Source of the DNA: Parvularcula sp. IMCC14364
GTDB lineage: Bacteria > Pseudomonadota > Alphaproteobacteria > Caulobacterales > Parvularculaceae
Direction of reading: 5' to 3'
Assembly (NCBI RefSeq): GCF_030758415.1
Contig: NZ_CP132334.1
Location: 806,001-870,000 of the forward strand
Length of the DNA: 64,000 bases
The notes beneath the pieces were generated by a model. The model did not search any database. It saw only the letters and a list, made by a program, of their open reading frames with translations, and was not told the origin of the DNA. The first letter of the stretch is position 1. Each line of letters starts with the position of its first letter. The translations under genes were made by a program, and so were the position numbers. Below are positions 52,801 through 61,611 of the stretch, one piece after another.

Positions 52801-54654
52801 GTGACAAAACTGAATGACACTATAGCCGCCGTTACCGACCGCATTAAAGGGCGCAGCAAAGAGACGCGCGCCGCTTATGTAGAACAGATTCAGGCCGCTG
52901 CCGCCAGTGGTCCGCATCGCACGTCGGTCTCATGCGGAAATCTCGCCCATGCAGCTGCGGCGTGTCCGGCATCTGAAAAATCGATTCTGGCCAAAGGCGT
53001 GGCGCCGAACATTGGTATCGTTACGGCGTATAACGACATGCTATCCGCCCATCAGCCACTTGGGACTTATCCTGATATTATTAAGGAAACACTCTCCGAC
53101 CTTGGGGCGACAGCGCAAATCGCCGGTGGTGTGCCGGCTATGTGTGATGGTGTGACGCAAGGGCAGCCGGGTATGGATCTTTCCCTGTTTTCCCGGGACG
53201 TGATTGCAATGGCAACGGCAGTGTCGCTGTCTCATAACGTGTTTGACGGCGCGTTGATGCTCGGCGTCTGCGATAAGATCGTGCCTGGTCTGTTTATCGG
53301 GGCAGCGCGCTTCGGCCATTTGCCTGTGATCTTCATGCCGGCTGGGCCTATGCAGTCCGGATTGTCCAACGATGAAAAGGCCCGTGTTCGTCAGTTATAC
53401 GCGGAAGGCAAAGTGGGCCGGGACGACTTGCTGGAAGCTGAAAGCCGGAGTTATCACTCGCCGGGAACTTGTACCTTTTACGGGACGGCCAACTCCAACC
53501 AGATGCTGATGGAGATCATGGGTCTGCACCTGCCGGGGTCGGCGTTTGTAAACCCTGGTACGCCGTTGCGTGAGAAGATCGTCCAGGAAACTGCCCGCCA
53601 GATCGCCGGGATCACTGCTCTTGGCGAGGCGTATACGCCCTTCTACGAAGTCATAGATGAGCGAGCCATCGTAAATGCGATTGTGGGCCTGCATGCAACC
53701 GGCGGCTCCACCAATCATACAATCCATCTCGTAGCAATGGCCAAGTCTGTCGGAATCGAAACCAACTGGACAGATTTTTGTGATCTTTCCAAAGTAACAC
53801 CTTTGCTATGCCGAATCTATCCGAATGGGTATGCGGATGTAAATCACTTCCACGCGGCAGGGGGGCTGGCGTTTCTCATTCGGGAGCTTCTGGGGGCGGG
53901 CTTGTTGCACGAAGATGTCAAAACCGTTTTTGGCGAGGGGCTAGGCCACTACGCACAAGAGCCGGTGATGCAGGGTGGGGAACTGAACTGGCAGTTGCCA
54001 CCTGAGATCTCCGGTAACGCGGAGATTTTAGGGACTATCTCAGAACCTGCTTCACCAACAGGCGGTCTTGTGCTTCTCAATGGCAATCTTGGCAGGTCTG
54101 TGATTAAGGTCTCGGCAGTGAAGCCGGAACGGCAGGTAATTGAAGCACCGGCAATTGTTTTTTCTTCGCAACAGGCACTCATAGGTGCCTTCGAGGCCGG
54201 TGAGCTTGAGCGAGACTTTATCGCTGTGGTGCCTTTCCAGGGCCCCAAAGCGATCGGAATGCCGGAGTTGCATAAGCTTACACCACCGCTCAGTGTTCTG
54301 CAGAACAAAGGTTACAAAGTTGCGCTGGTGACAGATGGTAGGATGTCCGGGGCTAGTGGAACAGTACCAGCTGCAATCCACATGACACCTGAGGCACTTG
54401 ATGGTGGCGCGATCGGGTTAATACGGACTGGGGATGTAATCCGTCTTGATGCTGTTACTGGCACATTGGAAGCTATGGTTGAGCAGGCTGAGTTGGACAG
54501 CAGAGCGCGGCCGGAACCGTCTATATTCGAAGAACATTGGGGAACAGGGCGGGAGTTATTTGCCGGGATGCGCTCATTGGTGACAGGCGCAGAGCAGGGG
54601 GCCATGTCGTTCTCACTTAGTGAATACACAAGGCACATGGAGCCTGCGGAATGA
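52801..54654 (+). CDS. edd: phosphogluconate dehydratase
   Basis: A 617-residue Fe-S dehydratase making 2-keto-3-deoxy-6-phosphogluconate, the first committed Entner-Doudoroff step. I chose the GTG at 52801, which follows GGAGAG by five bases; the longer open frame from 52723 runs through the pgl end. Cluster ligands lie in '[17 protein letters not shown]' and '[20 protein letters not shown]', and '[18 protein letters not shown]' is the dihydroxyacid-dehydratase-type C-terminal motif. As a [4Fe-4S] enzyme it depends on clusters such as those made by the suf operon. Its stop overlaps glk by four bases. Confidence 0.95.
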   Translation: MTKLNDTIAAVTDRIKGRSKETRAAYVEQIQAAAASGPHRTSVSCGNLAHAAAACPASEKSILAKGVAPNIGIVTAYNDMLSAHQPLGTYPDIIKETLSDLGATAQIAGGVPAMCDGVTQGQPGMDLSLFSRDVIAMATAVSLSHNVFDGALMLGVCDKIVPGLFIGAARFGHLPVIFMPAGPMQSGLSNDEKARVRQLYAEGKVGRDDLLEAESRSYHSPGTCTFYGTANSNQMLMEIMGLHLPGSAFVNPGTPLREKIVQETARQIAGITALGEAYTPFYEVIDERAIVNAIVGLHATGGSTNHTIHLVAMAKSVGIETNWTDFCDLSKVTPLLCRIYPNGYADVNHFHAAGGLAFLIRELLGAGLLHEDVKTVFGEGLGHYAQEPVMQGGELNWQLPPEISGNAEILGTISEPASPTGGLVLLNGNLGRSVIKVSAVKPERQVIEAPAIVFSSQQALIGAFEAGELERDFIAVVPFQGPKAIGMPELHKLTPPLSVLQNKGYKVALVTDGRMSGASGTVPAAIHMTPEALDGGAIGLIRTGDVIRLDAVTGTLEAMVEQAELDSRARPEPSIFEEHWGTGRELFAGMRSLVTGAEQGAMSFSLSEYTRHMEPAE

Positions 54655-55613
54655 CTGCGCCCACTCTTGTTGCTGACATTGGAGGTACCAACGCCCGTTT
54701 CGGTCTGTCCGTGCCGTCAGGTGGGGGACGCCAAGTCACGGACATTCAGAACTTTCGTGCTGTAGACTTTGAGACGGTCCGTGATGCAGCAGATGCCTAT
54801 CTTGAATCGGTCGGAGTGCGTCCAATTCATGCTTGCTTTGCCGTTGCAGGTCCCGTGTCGAGCGATGAAGTCACCTTCACCAATTCCCACTGGCGGCTCA
54901 AGGTTGATGAAACAAGATCAGGCATGACGCTCGACACTCTACAAGTCATCAATGACTTCCATGCTCTGGCCGCAGGCGTGACGCATCTACCGGACGACAG
55001 TTTTGAGGTTATTCGCCATGGAACAGGAGAGTCATTTTCCCCATTGCTGGTGATCGGCCCAGGCACAGGCCTCGGTCAGGCCTTGGTTATTCCATCAGAT
55101 AGCAGACAGATTGTTGTGCCCACGGAAGGTGGGCATGTGGCTTTTGCACCGCGTACTGAGGCAGAGATCGAAGTCATGAAGTTTATTGCCCGCGAGCACC
55201 CGCGGGTCTCCGTAGAGCGGGTGTTGTCGGGCCGTGGCCTAGTCAATATCCACCGCGCCTTGTGTATGATGTCCAATACACCTCGTGCATCCCTGCAGGC
55301 CAATGAGATTACCAAGGCGGCTCTTACCGGTGAGTATCCGATTGCGATTGAAGCCGTATCAATGTTCTGTGAGATACTTGGTAGCGCTGTTGGCGATGCG
55401 GTGCTCGCGAGCGGTGCCCGACAAGGAGTGGTGCTCGGTGGGGGCATTCTGCCGAAGGTCCGAGATTTTTTTGTGACAAGTGCGTTTGTAGATCGGTTTC
55501 TCGATAAGGGCCGAATGCGGAGCTATCTGGACGATGTGCCCATCCGGCTGATCATGAGGGAAGGGGCGGCACTTTATGGTGCAGCTGCAGTTCTGGAAGA
55601 AAGATTATCATGA
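54651..55613 (+). CDS. glk: glucokinase
   Basis: A 320-residue ATP-dependent glucokinase of the bacterial Glk family. The phosphate loop '[14 protein letters not shown]' opens the protein; '[12 protein letters not shown]' carries the catalytic Asp, '[10 protein letters not shown]' the second phosphate segment, and '[15 protein letters not shown]' is family-specific. It phosphorylates glucose released by the GH3 enzyme. ATGA overlaps join it to edd and eda. Confidence 0.95.
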   Translation: MTAPTLVADIGGTNARFGLSVPSGGGRQVTDIQNFRAVDFETVRDAADAYLESVGVRPIHACFAVAGPVSSDEVTFTNSHWRLKVDETRSGMTLDTLQVINDFHALAAGVTHLPDDSFEVIRHGTGESFSPLLVIGPGTGLGQALVIPSDSRQIVVPTEGGHVAFAPRTEAEIEVMKFIAREHPRVSVERVLSGRGLVNIHRALCMMSNTPRASLQANEITKAALTGEYPIAIEAVSMFCEILGSAVGDAVLASGARQGVVLGGGILPKVRDFFVTSAFVDRFLDKGRMRSYLDDVPIRLIMREGAALYGAAAVLEERLS

Positions 55614-56239
55614 AGATTGATGAAATCCTGAAGGCGGCAAGTGTGATTCCCGTGCTGGAGATTGGCGCGCTTGAGCACGCAGCGCCATTGGCGAGGGTAC
55701 TTGCGGCAGGCGGGCTTCGGGTCATTGAGGCGACATTGCGGACAGCTGTTGCGGTCGATGCAGTGAAAGCCATGAAGGATGCAGAGCCAGATCTTGTAAT
55801 AGGTATGGGAACGATATTGTCTGCGGAAGATATTGAAAAATCTGGGCCTTGCCAGCCTGATTTTCTGGTGACGCCGGGCGCAACGCGATCACTGTTTCGA
55901 GCACTGAATGAATATGGTATTCCGAGCCTGCCTGGCGTCGCGAGTGCAAGTGAAGCGATGATCGCCGCAGATGCCGGTTTCACGGCTCAAAAGTTTTTCC
56001 CGGCTGAACCTGCTGGCGGAATTGCCTATCTGAAAGCCTTAAAGGGGCCTTTACCCAAAATCACTTTTTGCCCGACCGGCAGTATTAGTGCAGACATCGC
56101 ACCGGATTATCTGGCCTTGCAAAATGTAGCCTGCGTTGGCGGCTCATGGATCGCTTCGAAAGACATGATCGCAGATGAAAAATGGGACCTCATTGAAGCT
56201 AATGCCCGACTGGCTGCTGAGATGAAGCAGGAAGCCTAA
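55610..56239 (+). CDS. eda: KDPG aldolase
   Basis: A 209-residue class I aldolase splitting 2-keto-3-deoxy-6-phosphogluconate into pyruvate and glyceraldehyde 3-phosphate. The catalytic Glu lies in 'PVLEIGALEHA', the Schiff-base Lys in 'AQKFFPAEPAGG', and 'FCPTGSISADIAPDYL' is the phosphate-binding end of the barrel. It completes the operon. Its stop overlaps the stop of a convergent transporter by four bases, so no terminator lies between them. Confidence 0.95.
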   Translation: MKIDEILKAASVIPVLEIGALEHAAPLARVLAAGGLRVIEATLRTAVAVDAVKAMKDAEPDLVIGMGTILSAEDIEKSGPCQPDFLVTPGATRSLFRALNEYGIPSLPGVASASEAMIAADAGFTAQKFFPAEPAGGIAYLKALKGPLPKITFCPTGSISADIAPDYLALQNVACVGGSWIASKDMIADEKWDLIEANARLAAEMKQEA

Positions 56240-57678
56240 ATAGGTGCTGACCGGCTGGCAGCCAAGTCCTCACTGATCTGTTCAAGCATTTCCTCCCGTA
56301 TCGGATAAAGCAAAAGAACCAATCCGTTCATCAGGGCGAGCGCCCCCGGAACCAAGCAAAAAATAACCCGCAAGCCAAACAATGCTTCGGGAGTTTGCTC
56401 CTGATTGGCAATGAAACCGATTATACCGAGCATGGCACCGGCACCGGCACCGCCGATGGTCAAGCCCATTTTCTGGGCAAACATAGCGGCAGAAAATACA
56501 AGGCCAGTACTCCTCCGCCCGGACCGCCACTCGCCGTAGTCTGCCACATCGGCATACATTGACCACACCAATGCCGGTGTAGGCCCTGCAAAAAAGCTTC
56601 CGATAATATTAACGATCAGCATAAGTGCGTATGCATCAGGGGGAATGACGAAAAAGACCATCATCGCAAATGCATTTAGCATGGTAAGTCCCATCAGTGC
56701 GTTCCGCTTACCGAGCTTTTGTGCCAATGCCTTTGTAAATAGTAGTCCTGCGATGAATGCAATCGAGCCAAGTGTCAGGAATAATGATGTCTTATCCAGA
56801 AAAAGAAAAACTGATGAGCCATCGTCGCCAACATAGTATTTAAAAAAATGGAACGTGACCGCATTTCGGACTGCTACATTGGATAGCGTCAATACACCAG
56901 CAAATGCCATTACTAGCCATGCCCTGTTTTGCAGCAATATAGCAAAGTCTTGGCGGATATTTTGTTCTTTGATTTTTGGCGGTGCGACTCTCTCTCTGGT
57001 GGTAAAAAACGTGAATAGAAACAGAATTGTGGCGAGTGTAGCCAGGATCAGAAAAGTCCATCGAAAACCAAGAGCTTCATTGAACCCAGGTGTACCTAGA
57101 CCGCCACCGAAAAAAGAAACCATAGGCCGTGCTGCCATGCCGATAATCAGACCAGCTGTAAACGCCCCTATAAAACGGTAACTTGAAAGGATCGTCCGCT
57201 GTTCAGAGTCTGATGTTATCACACCCATCAGAGCAGAGTAAGGGACGTTAATCGCGGTGTAGACCATCATCAGAAGAAGATAAGTGACCGCTGCATATGC
57301 GATTTTGATCGGTTCACTGAGGCTTGGAGCAGCGAAGGCCAAAAAAGTCATGACACCAAATGGTACTGCCATCCAGAGTAGATATGGCCTGTACTTTCCG
57401 TATTTGGTTTGTGTGCGATCTGCAATAATCCCCATGAGTGGATCATTGATGGTATCCCAGATACGGACACCGATGAAAATTAGAGCAACTGTCGCCGGGG
57501 ATAAGCCCATAACGTCAGTATAAAAGTAGAGCAGTAGAATATTGACGCCCTGGAACACGATGTTCGAGGCGGTATCCCCCATGCCATACCCAAGCTTTTC
57601 GCTCAGACTTGGCTTAGTTTCCGTTACTGTTTGCAGCGTCTCATCCCTTTTCGTAGTGAAGTCTAGGTTCAGGACCAA
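56236..57678 (-). CDS. GPH-family sugar transporter
   Basis: A 480-residue glycoside-pentoside-hexuronide symporter, a paralogue of the one at 42870. It has 'SEKLGYGMGDTASNIVFQ' at the first helix and 'RIWDTINDPLMGIIADRTQT' followed by 'KYGKYRPYLLW' at the diagnostic loop. The first in-frame start is a TTG at 57678 without a good ribosome-binding site, so the exact N-terminus is uncertain, although family alignment needs about this length. Convergent with eda, it may import glucose or a glucoside for the Entner-Doudoroff operon. Confidence 0.88.
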   Translation of the reverse strand: MVLNLDFTTKRDETLQTVTETKPSLSEKLGYGMGDTASNIVFQGVNILLLYFYTDVMGLSPATVALIFIGVRIWDTINDPLMGIIADRTQTKYGKYRPYLLWMAVPFGVMTFLAFAAPSLSEPIKIAYAAVTYLLLMMVYTAINVPYSALMGVITSDSEQRTILSSYRFIGAFTAGLIIGMAARPMVSFFGGGLGTPGFNEALGFRWTFLILATLATILFLFTFFTTRERVAPPKIKEQNIRQDFAILLQNRAWLVMAFAGVLTLSNVAVRNAVTFHFFKYYVGDDGSSVFLFLDKTSLFLTLGSIAFIAGLLFTKALAQKLGKRNALMGLTMLNAFAMMVFFVIPPDAYALMLIVNIIGSFFAGPTPALVWSMYADVADYGEWRSGRRSTGLVFSAAMFAQKMGLTIGGAGAGAMLGIIGFIANQEQTPEALFGLRVIFCLVPGALALMNGLVLLLYPIREEMLEQISEDLAASRSAPI

Positions 57679-57815
57679 TAAATCTTGTGGACTAATGCGA
57701 GCGGTGATTCAAGATTTCACAGGAGGTTTTGCAAAGAGCGGTTTGATCTGGTTATCCCCGGGGCAGATCGAACGGATACAGCCTGACTTTCCTTAATCCC
57801 ATAGAATTCTGCTGG

Positions 57816-58490
57816 TTGACGACAGGCGTCCTCGTGGCGATCGATATCTCAAAATACCGCCATGAAGTTCTTATCGCTGAACCGGGAAAGAAGCGTTGCC
57901 GCCGCTTGACGATCCAGAACAAACGGGAAGATTTTGACAGGTTGATCGCTCTGTTGATGGGGTATGGCAGGTCCTTCCGTATTGGGTTTGAGGCCACCGG
58001 CAACTATCATCGCAACATAGCCTATGCCCTTCATCAGGCGGGGTGCGAACTGAAGCTGATTTCGTCCGTATCTCTCGCACGCACACGAGAAGCGCTTCAC
58101 AATAGCTGGGATAAAAACGATCCAAAGGACGCACAGGTTATTCTACATATGCTGCAGATCGGTGCGTGTCAGTTCTATCACGACCCGCTCGTCCATTGCA
58201 TCACTGATATTCAAGAGCTGTCCAAAACCCACGATATTGTCTCACGGGCGAAGACAGAACTGTGGCATCGAATCCTAACCCACTATCTACCGCTCTATTT
58301 TCCGGAAGCAGAACGATTCCATCGGTCACCACGCAGCGATTGGTTCCTTGCCTTCCTTGAGGCGTTCCCATCGCTGCACATGTTTTTCTGCCGTCTTACG
58401 CGGCCCGGACCTTTTGCTCATCTTCGCTCCATAAAGGCTACGATGATCCAAAAACCCACCCTTAGCAAAAGGCCGTCACGTGTCTCATAA
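57816..58490 (+). pseudogene. truncated IS110-family transposase
   Basis: A 224-residue remnant. It has the DEDD (RuvC-like) nuclease domain of IS110 elements: Asp in 'VAIDISKYRHEV', Glu in 'IGFEATGNYHRNIA', and the late acidic pair in 'DKNDPKDAQ'. IS110 transposases usually reach 340-400 residues with a C-terminal Transposase_20 domain carrying the catalytic Ser; that part is absent and the frame ends in unrelated sequence. The only start is TTG, so the 5' end may also be damaged. It is probably inactive and marks a rearrangement point between the sugar genes and the following cluster. Confidence 0.8.
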
Positions 58491-58750
58491 TCCCTGACGG
58501 GTTACAAAGTTGAATACTGACACAACGCAAATCAGGTCTCCTGCGTTTGGTGCACCGCTCGAATTGAATGGGTGAGTGCCAGCGCAAACTATGGTTTCAT
58601 CTCGTTGTTTCACGTTCTCAGGTTCAAAATAAACTAGCCTAGCCCAAGGCACTTGAGTTTCCTTAGTATCGGGATAGCCCTACCAGTCCAATTTTGGCTG
58701 GGGGGCCTGGCGATCAATAAGCAAATATGGCGCTGTTCCATCTTGGCAGT
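58491..58750. other. intergenic, no gene found
   Basis: No convincing ORF, terminator or terminal inverted repeat of the IS110 remnant was seen in this stretch; IS110 elements normally lack inverted repeats, so the element edge cannot be placed. Confidence 0.4.
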
Positions 58751-59173
58751 TCATCCGATTTGCCTGAAGTACAAAGCCTCTACGATGGCTGCAAAAAGCG
58801 CGTCCTTTTGTTTTTCGACGTATGGCAATTCTTCGTAAGCGATGAGCATTGGATGAGTTTTCTTTTCTCCGTCTTTCACAGCACCATGGACCCAGCCATC
58901 CTCCATTTTTTGCTGCATCCACTGATCGTGCTGTGCGGAGTTCGGGGCTGAAGGGTTTTCTAGGCGGAATCGAATGCCCTGGAGTGTTGCTTCACGCATC
59001 CAATCTTCAATCTTATCATATGGCGGTTGAGAATTATCACCATGTGCCATGCAGAACGCGCGGATGGCCTCATGAACGACGCGGGAAATTACCACAAGCT
59101 GGTCTTCGTTTATTTCCATATGGCATGACATAGGCTTTTTAAGGTCACATTTCCAGCGCTGGACTAGCCGCAT
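58751..59173 (-). CDS. RyR-domain protein
   Basis: A protein of up to 140 residues whose C-terminal two thirds match the bacterial RyR (ryanodine-receptor repeat) domain: 'PYDKIEDWMREATLQGIRFR', 'DQWMQQKMEDGWVHGAVKDG', then 'KKTHPMLIAYEELPYVEKQK'. RyR domains occur in ligand-sensing and conflict-related bacterial proteins, probably binding a nucleotide-like ligand. There is no signal or membrane segment. The start is uncertain (Met 1, 15 or 19). It is divergent from the patatin gene 79 bp away, so the two may share regulation and work as sensor and effector; that pairing is an inference. Confidence 0.75.
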   Translation of the reverse strand: MRLVQRWKCDLKKPMSCHMEINEDQLVVISRVVHEAIRAFCMAHGDNSQPPYDKIEDWMREATLQGIRFRLENPSAPNSAQHDQWMQQKMEDGWVHGAVKDGEKKTHPMLIAYEELPYVEKQKDALFAAIVEALYFRQIG

Positions 59174-59252
59174 GTTCTCTGATCCATTCTTCCAATTGCG
59201 AGCCTTCTATGGTTAGATGAAAGCGTTAAACGGGCATGTCTGATGCAATCGG

Positions 59253-60494
59253 ATGGGAATGGGGGCTTCAGTGAATTTACCAGACATCGTGCGCAGTTGG
59301 TTCGGGCAAGTGGAAAACGAATTAGTATGTCGTCTCTCTCAATACTCACGCGGACTGGATGCTAAGCTAACCCCAGGACCGAAGAAGAGGATTTTATCCC
59401 TGGATGGCGGTGGTATTCGCGGGGCCATGGCTATTGGTGTGCTCGAGGGCATTGAGGATCTGTTGCGCAAGCGTCATGGCAACGACCCGGATTTTCGTCT
59501 GTGTGATTACTATGACCTGATCGGCGGCACCTCCACTGGGTCCATCATCGCGGCAGCGTTAGTCGCCAAGCGTTTCAGCGCCAGCGAAATCAAGGACTTT
59601 TATTTTGAACTTTCCCCGAAGATCTTCAGACCCTCTCTCTTACGCCAAGGCTTTAGCCGTGCGAAGTTTGATGGCTCCAGATTGCTGAATGCACTGGATG
59701 ATGTATTTGGTGACACGACACTTGGCGACAGCAGCCTGGAATCCGGTATCGCGATTGTTGCAAAAAGGATTGACACATCCAGCACATGGGTAATGCATAA
59801 TAATCCGTCAGCCCCGTTTTTTGGTGACCCTGCCGATGGCAGTTATATCGGTAACAAACATTATCTATTGAAGAACATTATTCGCGCCTCGACAGCAGCG
59901 CCCCATTACTTCAAGCCAGAACGCATTGAAATCATCAAAGATCAGGAATATGGGCTATTTGTTGATGGGGGTATGACCCCACACAACAATCCAGCCTTCC
60001 AGCTTGTGATGCTCGTTGGCATGAACGGACATGGCTATAATTGGGCGTTTGGTGCTGACCAGCTTTTGGTGACCAGTATTGGGACTGGTTCAATGTCAGA
60101 AAGGGTCGAGGCCGACAAGGTAAACCGGCAACTGCAAATCCAGAAAACCATGCAGGCATTGACTTCAATGATCACCAGTTCGGAAGACTTTGTCGAGCTA
60201 CTCATGCAATGGCTTGGAGAATCTTCTGATCCGACGGAAATCGATTCCGAGATTGGTACACTGGCGCAGGAGTTTCTCGCCCAAAAGCCCTTGTTTTCTT
60301 ATCAACGCTATCAGGCCACGTTAAACCAGTCCGCTCTCAAGTCTGATTTAGGTATTTCGATCAGTGCCAAGGAATTATCAGTACTGAGAGATATGACAGA
60401 CCCGGCAGCTACCGGCATTGCCCATGGCGTAGGGCAGATCATGGCAGACAAGCTGATCAAAGAAACACACTTTCCGACTGGGTTCGATTTGTAG
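59253..60494 (+). CDS. patatin-like phospholipase
   Basis: A 413-residue patatin. The oxyanion loop is 'SLDGGGIRGAMAIG' (49-62), the nucleophile Ser94 in 'GGTSTGS', and the catalytic Asp238 in 'LFVDGGMTPHNNP', so the dyad is complete. There is no signal peptide, and the C-terminal 170 residues have no recognised domain. Cytosolic patatins of this kind are membrane-degrading effectors in several bacterial anti-phage systems (for example CapV in CBASS), but no nucleotidyl-cyclase gene is visible here. The adjacent divergent gene encodes a RyR-domain protein. Confidence 0.88.
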   Translation: MGMGASVNLPDIVRSWFGQVENELVCRLSQYSRGLDAKLTPGPKKRILSLDGGGIRGAMAIGVLEGIEDLLRKRHGNDPDFRLCDYYDLIGGTSTGSIIAAALVAKRFSASEIKDFYFELSPKIFRPSLLRQGFSRAKFDGSRLLNALDDVFGDTTLGDSSLESGIAIVAKRIDTSSTWVMHNNPSAPFFGDPADGSYIGNKHYLLKNIIRASTAAPHYFKPERIEIIKDQEYGLFVDGGMTPHNNPAFQLVMLVGMNGHGYNWAFGADQLLVTSIGTGSMSERVEADKVNRQLQIQKTMQALTSMITSSEDFVELLMQWLGESSDPTEIDSEIGTLAQEFLAQKPLFSYQRYQATLNQSALKSDLGISISAKELSVLRDMTDPAATGIAHGVGQIMADKLIKETHFPTGFDL

Positions 60495-60545
60495 AATTCT
60501 TGAGGGATCTGTCACGAAAATTTGTCGATCAGAGTAACCAGAAAT

Positions 60546-61568
60546 TCATCTGCTCGTTATCCGGTCACCGATAATGCCAGCAGTGACGGCATAGTGAGCG
60601 GAGCAATTATATCTCAATATAGTTTCGAAATTTTTAGATACCAAGAACGTTCGATCGCTCCCTAAACGATACCGCAAAACGGACAATGGCGTATTATCGG
60701 TAAATACTTCCAGCACATCAGGCACTCCCAGGCTCTGCCATTCTTGCGCCTGCTTGGTCGTTGTTAGGTATGTTATCGGTTTGCAGCCTTTGGACTGCTT
60801 AAACTCAAACTGATTTCGCAGCACAGCTAGATCGGATGGCACTTCAACGCCCCAAGGTATCCCGGCACGCCACCCGTGACGCTGTAGATAGTTCGCGATT
60901 GATGCTAATGTATCTTTTTCCGAATCCCAAATATCGGACATACCGTCGTCATCACTGTCAACTGCATAATCGAGATAGGCTGATGGCATAAACTGAGGCT
61001 GTCCCATAGCGCCGGCCCAAGATCCCGTCATTTTTTCTATGTCAAGAACACCTCGTTCGTACATTTGGATCAAGCACCGAAGCTCGTATGCAAAATAGTC
61101 CGAGCGGCGATGATCAAATGCCAGCGTTGCTAAGGCTGATGCCACGTTATAAGGTCTGACCAACTTACCGAAGCGACTTTCTTGAGCCCAAATCCCAAAC
61201 AATACAGATGATGGCACCCCGTAGAAGGAGCGCAACTTCGACAAGAATGGTTGCAAAGCGCGAAACCGTTCGTATGCGTATTCCATATATGGCCCAAGCC
61301 GTAAATCAGCGAGATATTCATTCAGACTCAGATTAAACTCTGGTTGTGATCTGTCTTTCTGTAAAACTTCGGGTTTGAAGCTGACGCCTTTTAGGACATG
61401 CTTTGCAGCTGACTCCGAAACGCCAGCGCCTAGGGTGTCACCCAAAAAATTGTCTCGCCACTGATCGAACGATGAGGATATATCATTAGCCCAAGCAGAG
61501 GGTACAACTTGGCTCAAGAGTGACGCAGAGCCAAACAGAAATGAACGTCGCTTCATGAATACGGTCAT
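60546..61568 (-). CDS. Tat-exported lytic murein transglycosylase (MltB type)
   Basis: A 340-residue enzyme cutting the MurNAc-GlcNAc bond of peptidoglycan. 'KRRSFLFG' followed by a hydrophobic stretch and 'PSAWAND' is a Tat signal. The catalytic Glu130 lies in 'FGIWAQESRFG', and 'GSWAGAMGQPQFMPSAY' and 'DSDDDGMSDIWDSEKDTLAS' are SLT_2/MltB-family segments. ATGs at 61568 and 61556 are both possible. It follows the caspase-like/GH19 gene by 43 bp on the same strand and is probably co-transcribed, so two peptidoglycan-cutting enzymes are made together. Confidence 0.92.
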   Translation of the reverse strand: MTVFMKRRSFLFGSASLLSQVVPSAWANDISSSFDQWRDNFLGDTLGAGVSESAAKHVLKGVSFKPEVLQKDRSQPEFNLSLNEYLADLRLGPYMEYAYERFRALQPFLSKLRSFYGVPSSVLFGIWAQESRFGKLVRPYNVASALATLAFDHRRSDYFAYELRCLIQMYERGVLDIEKMTGSWAGAMGQPQFMPSAYLDYAVDSDDDGMSDIWDSEKDTLASIANYLQRHGWRAGIPWGVEVPSDLAVLRNQFEFKQSKGCKPITYLTTTKQAQEWQSLGVPDVLEVFTDNTPLSVLRYRLGSDRTFLVSKNFETILRYNCSAHYAVTAGIIGDRITSR

Positions 61569-61611
61569 TCAAACTACCCTGTTGAATTGCGATGCGTGCT
61601 GGTTAGGCAGA

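Noticed and set aside
59253-60494. patatin as part of a CBASS system
   Set aside because: No CD-NTase or associated ubiquitin-like genes lie within the window, so CBASS cannot be claimed.
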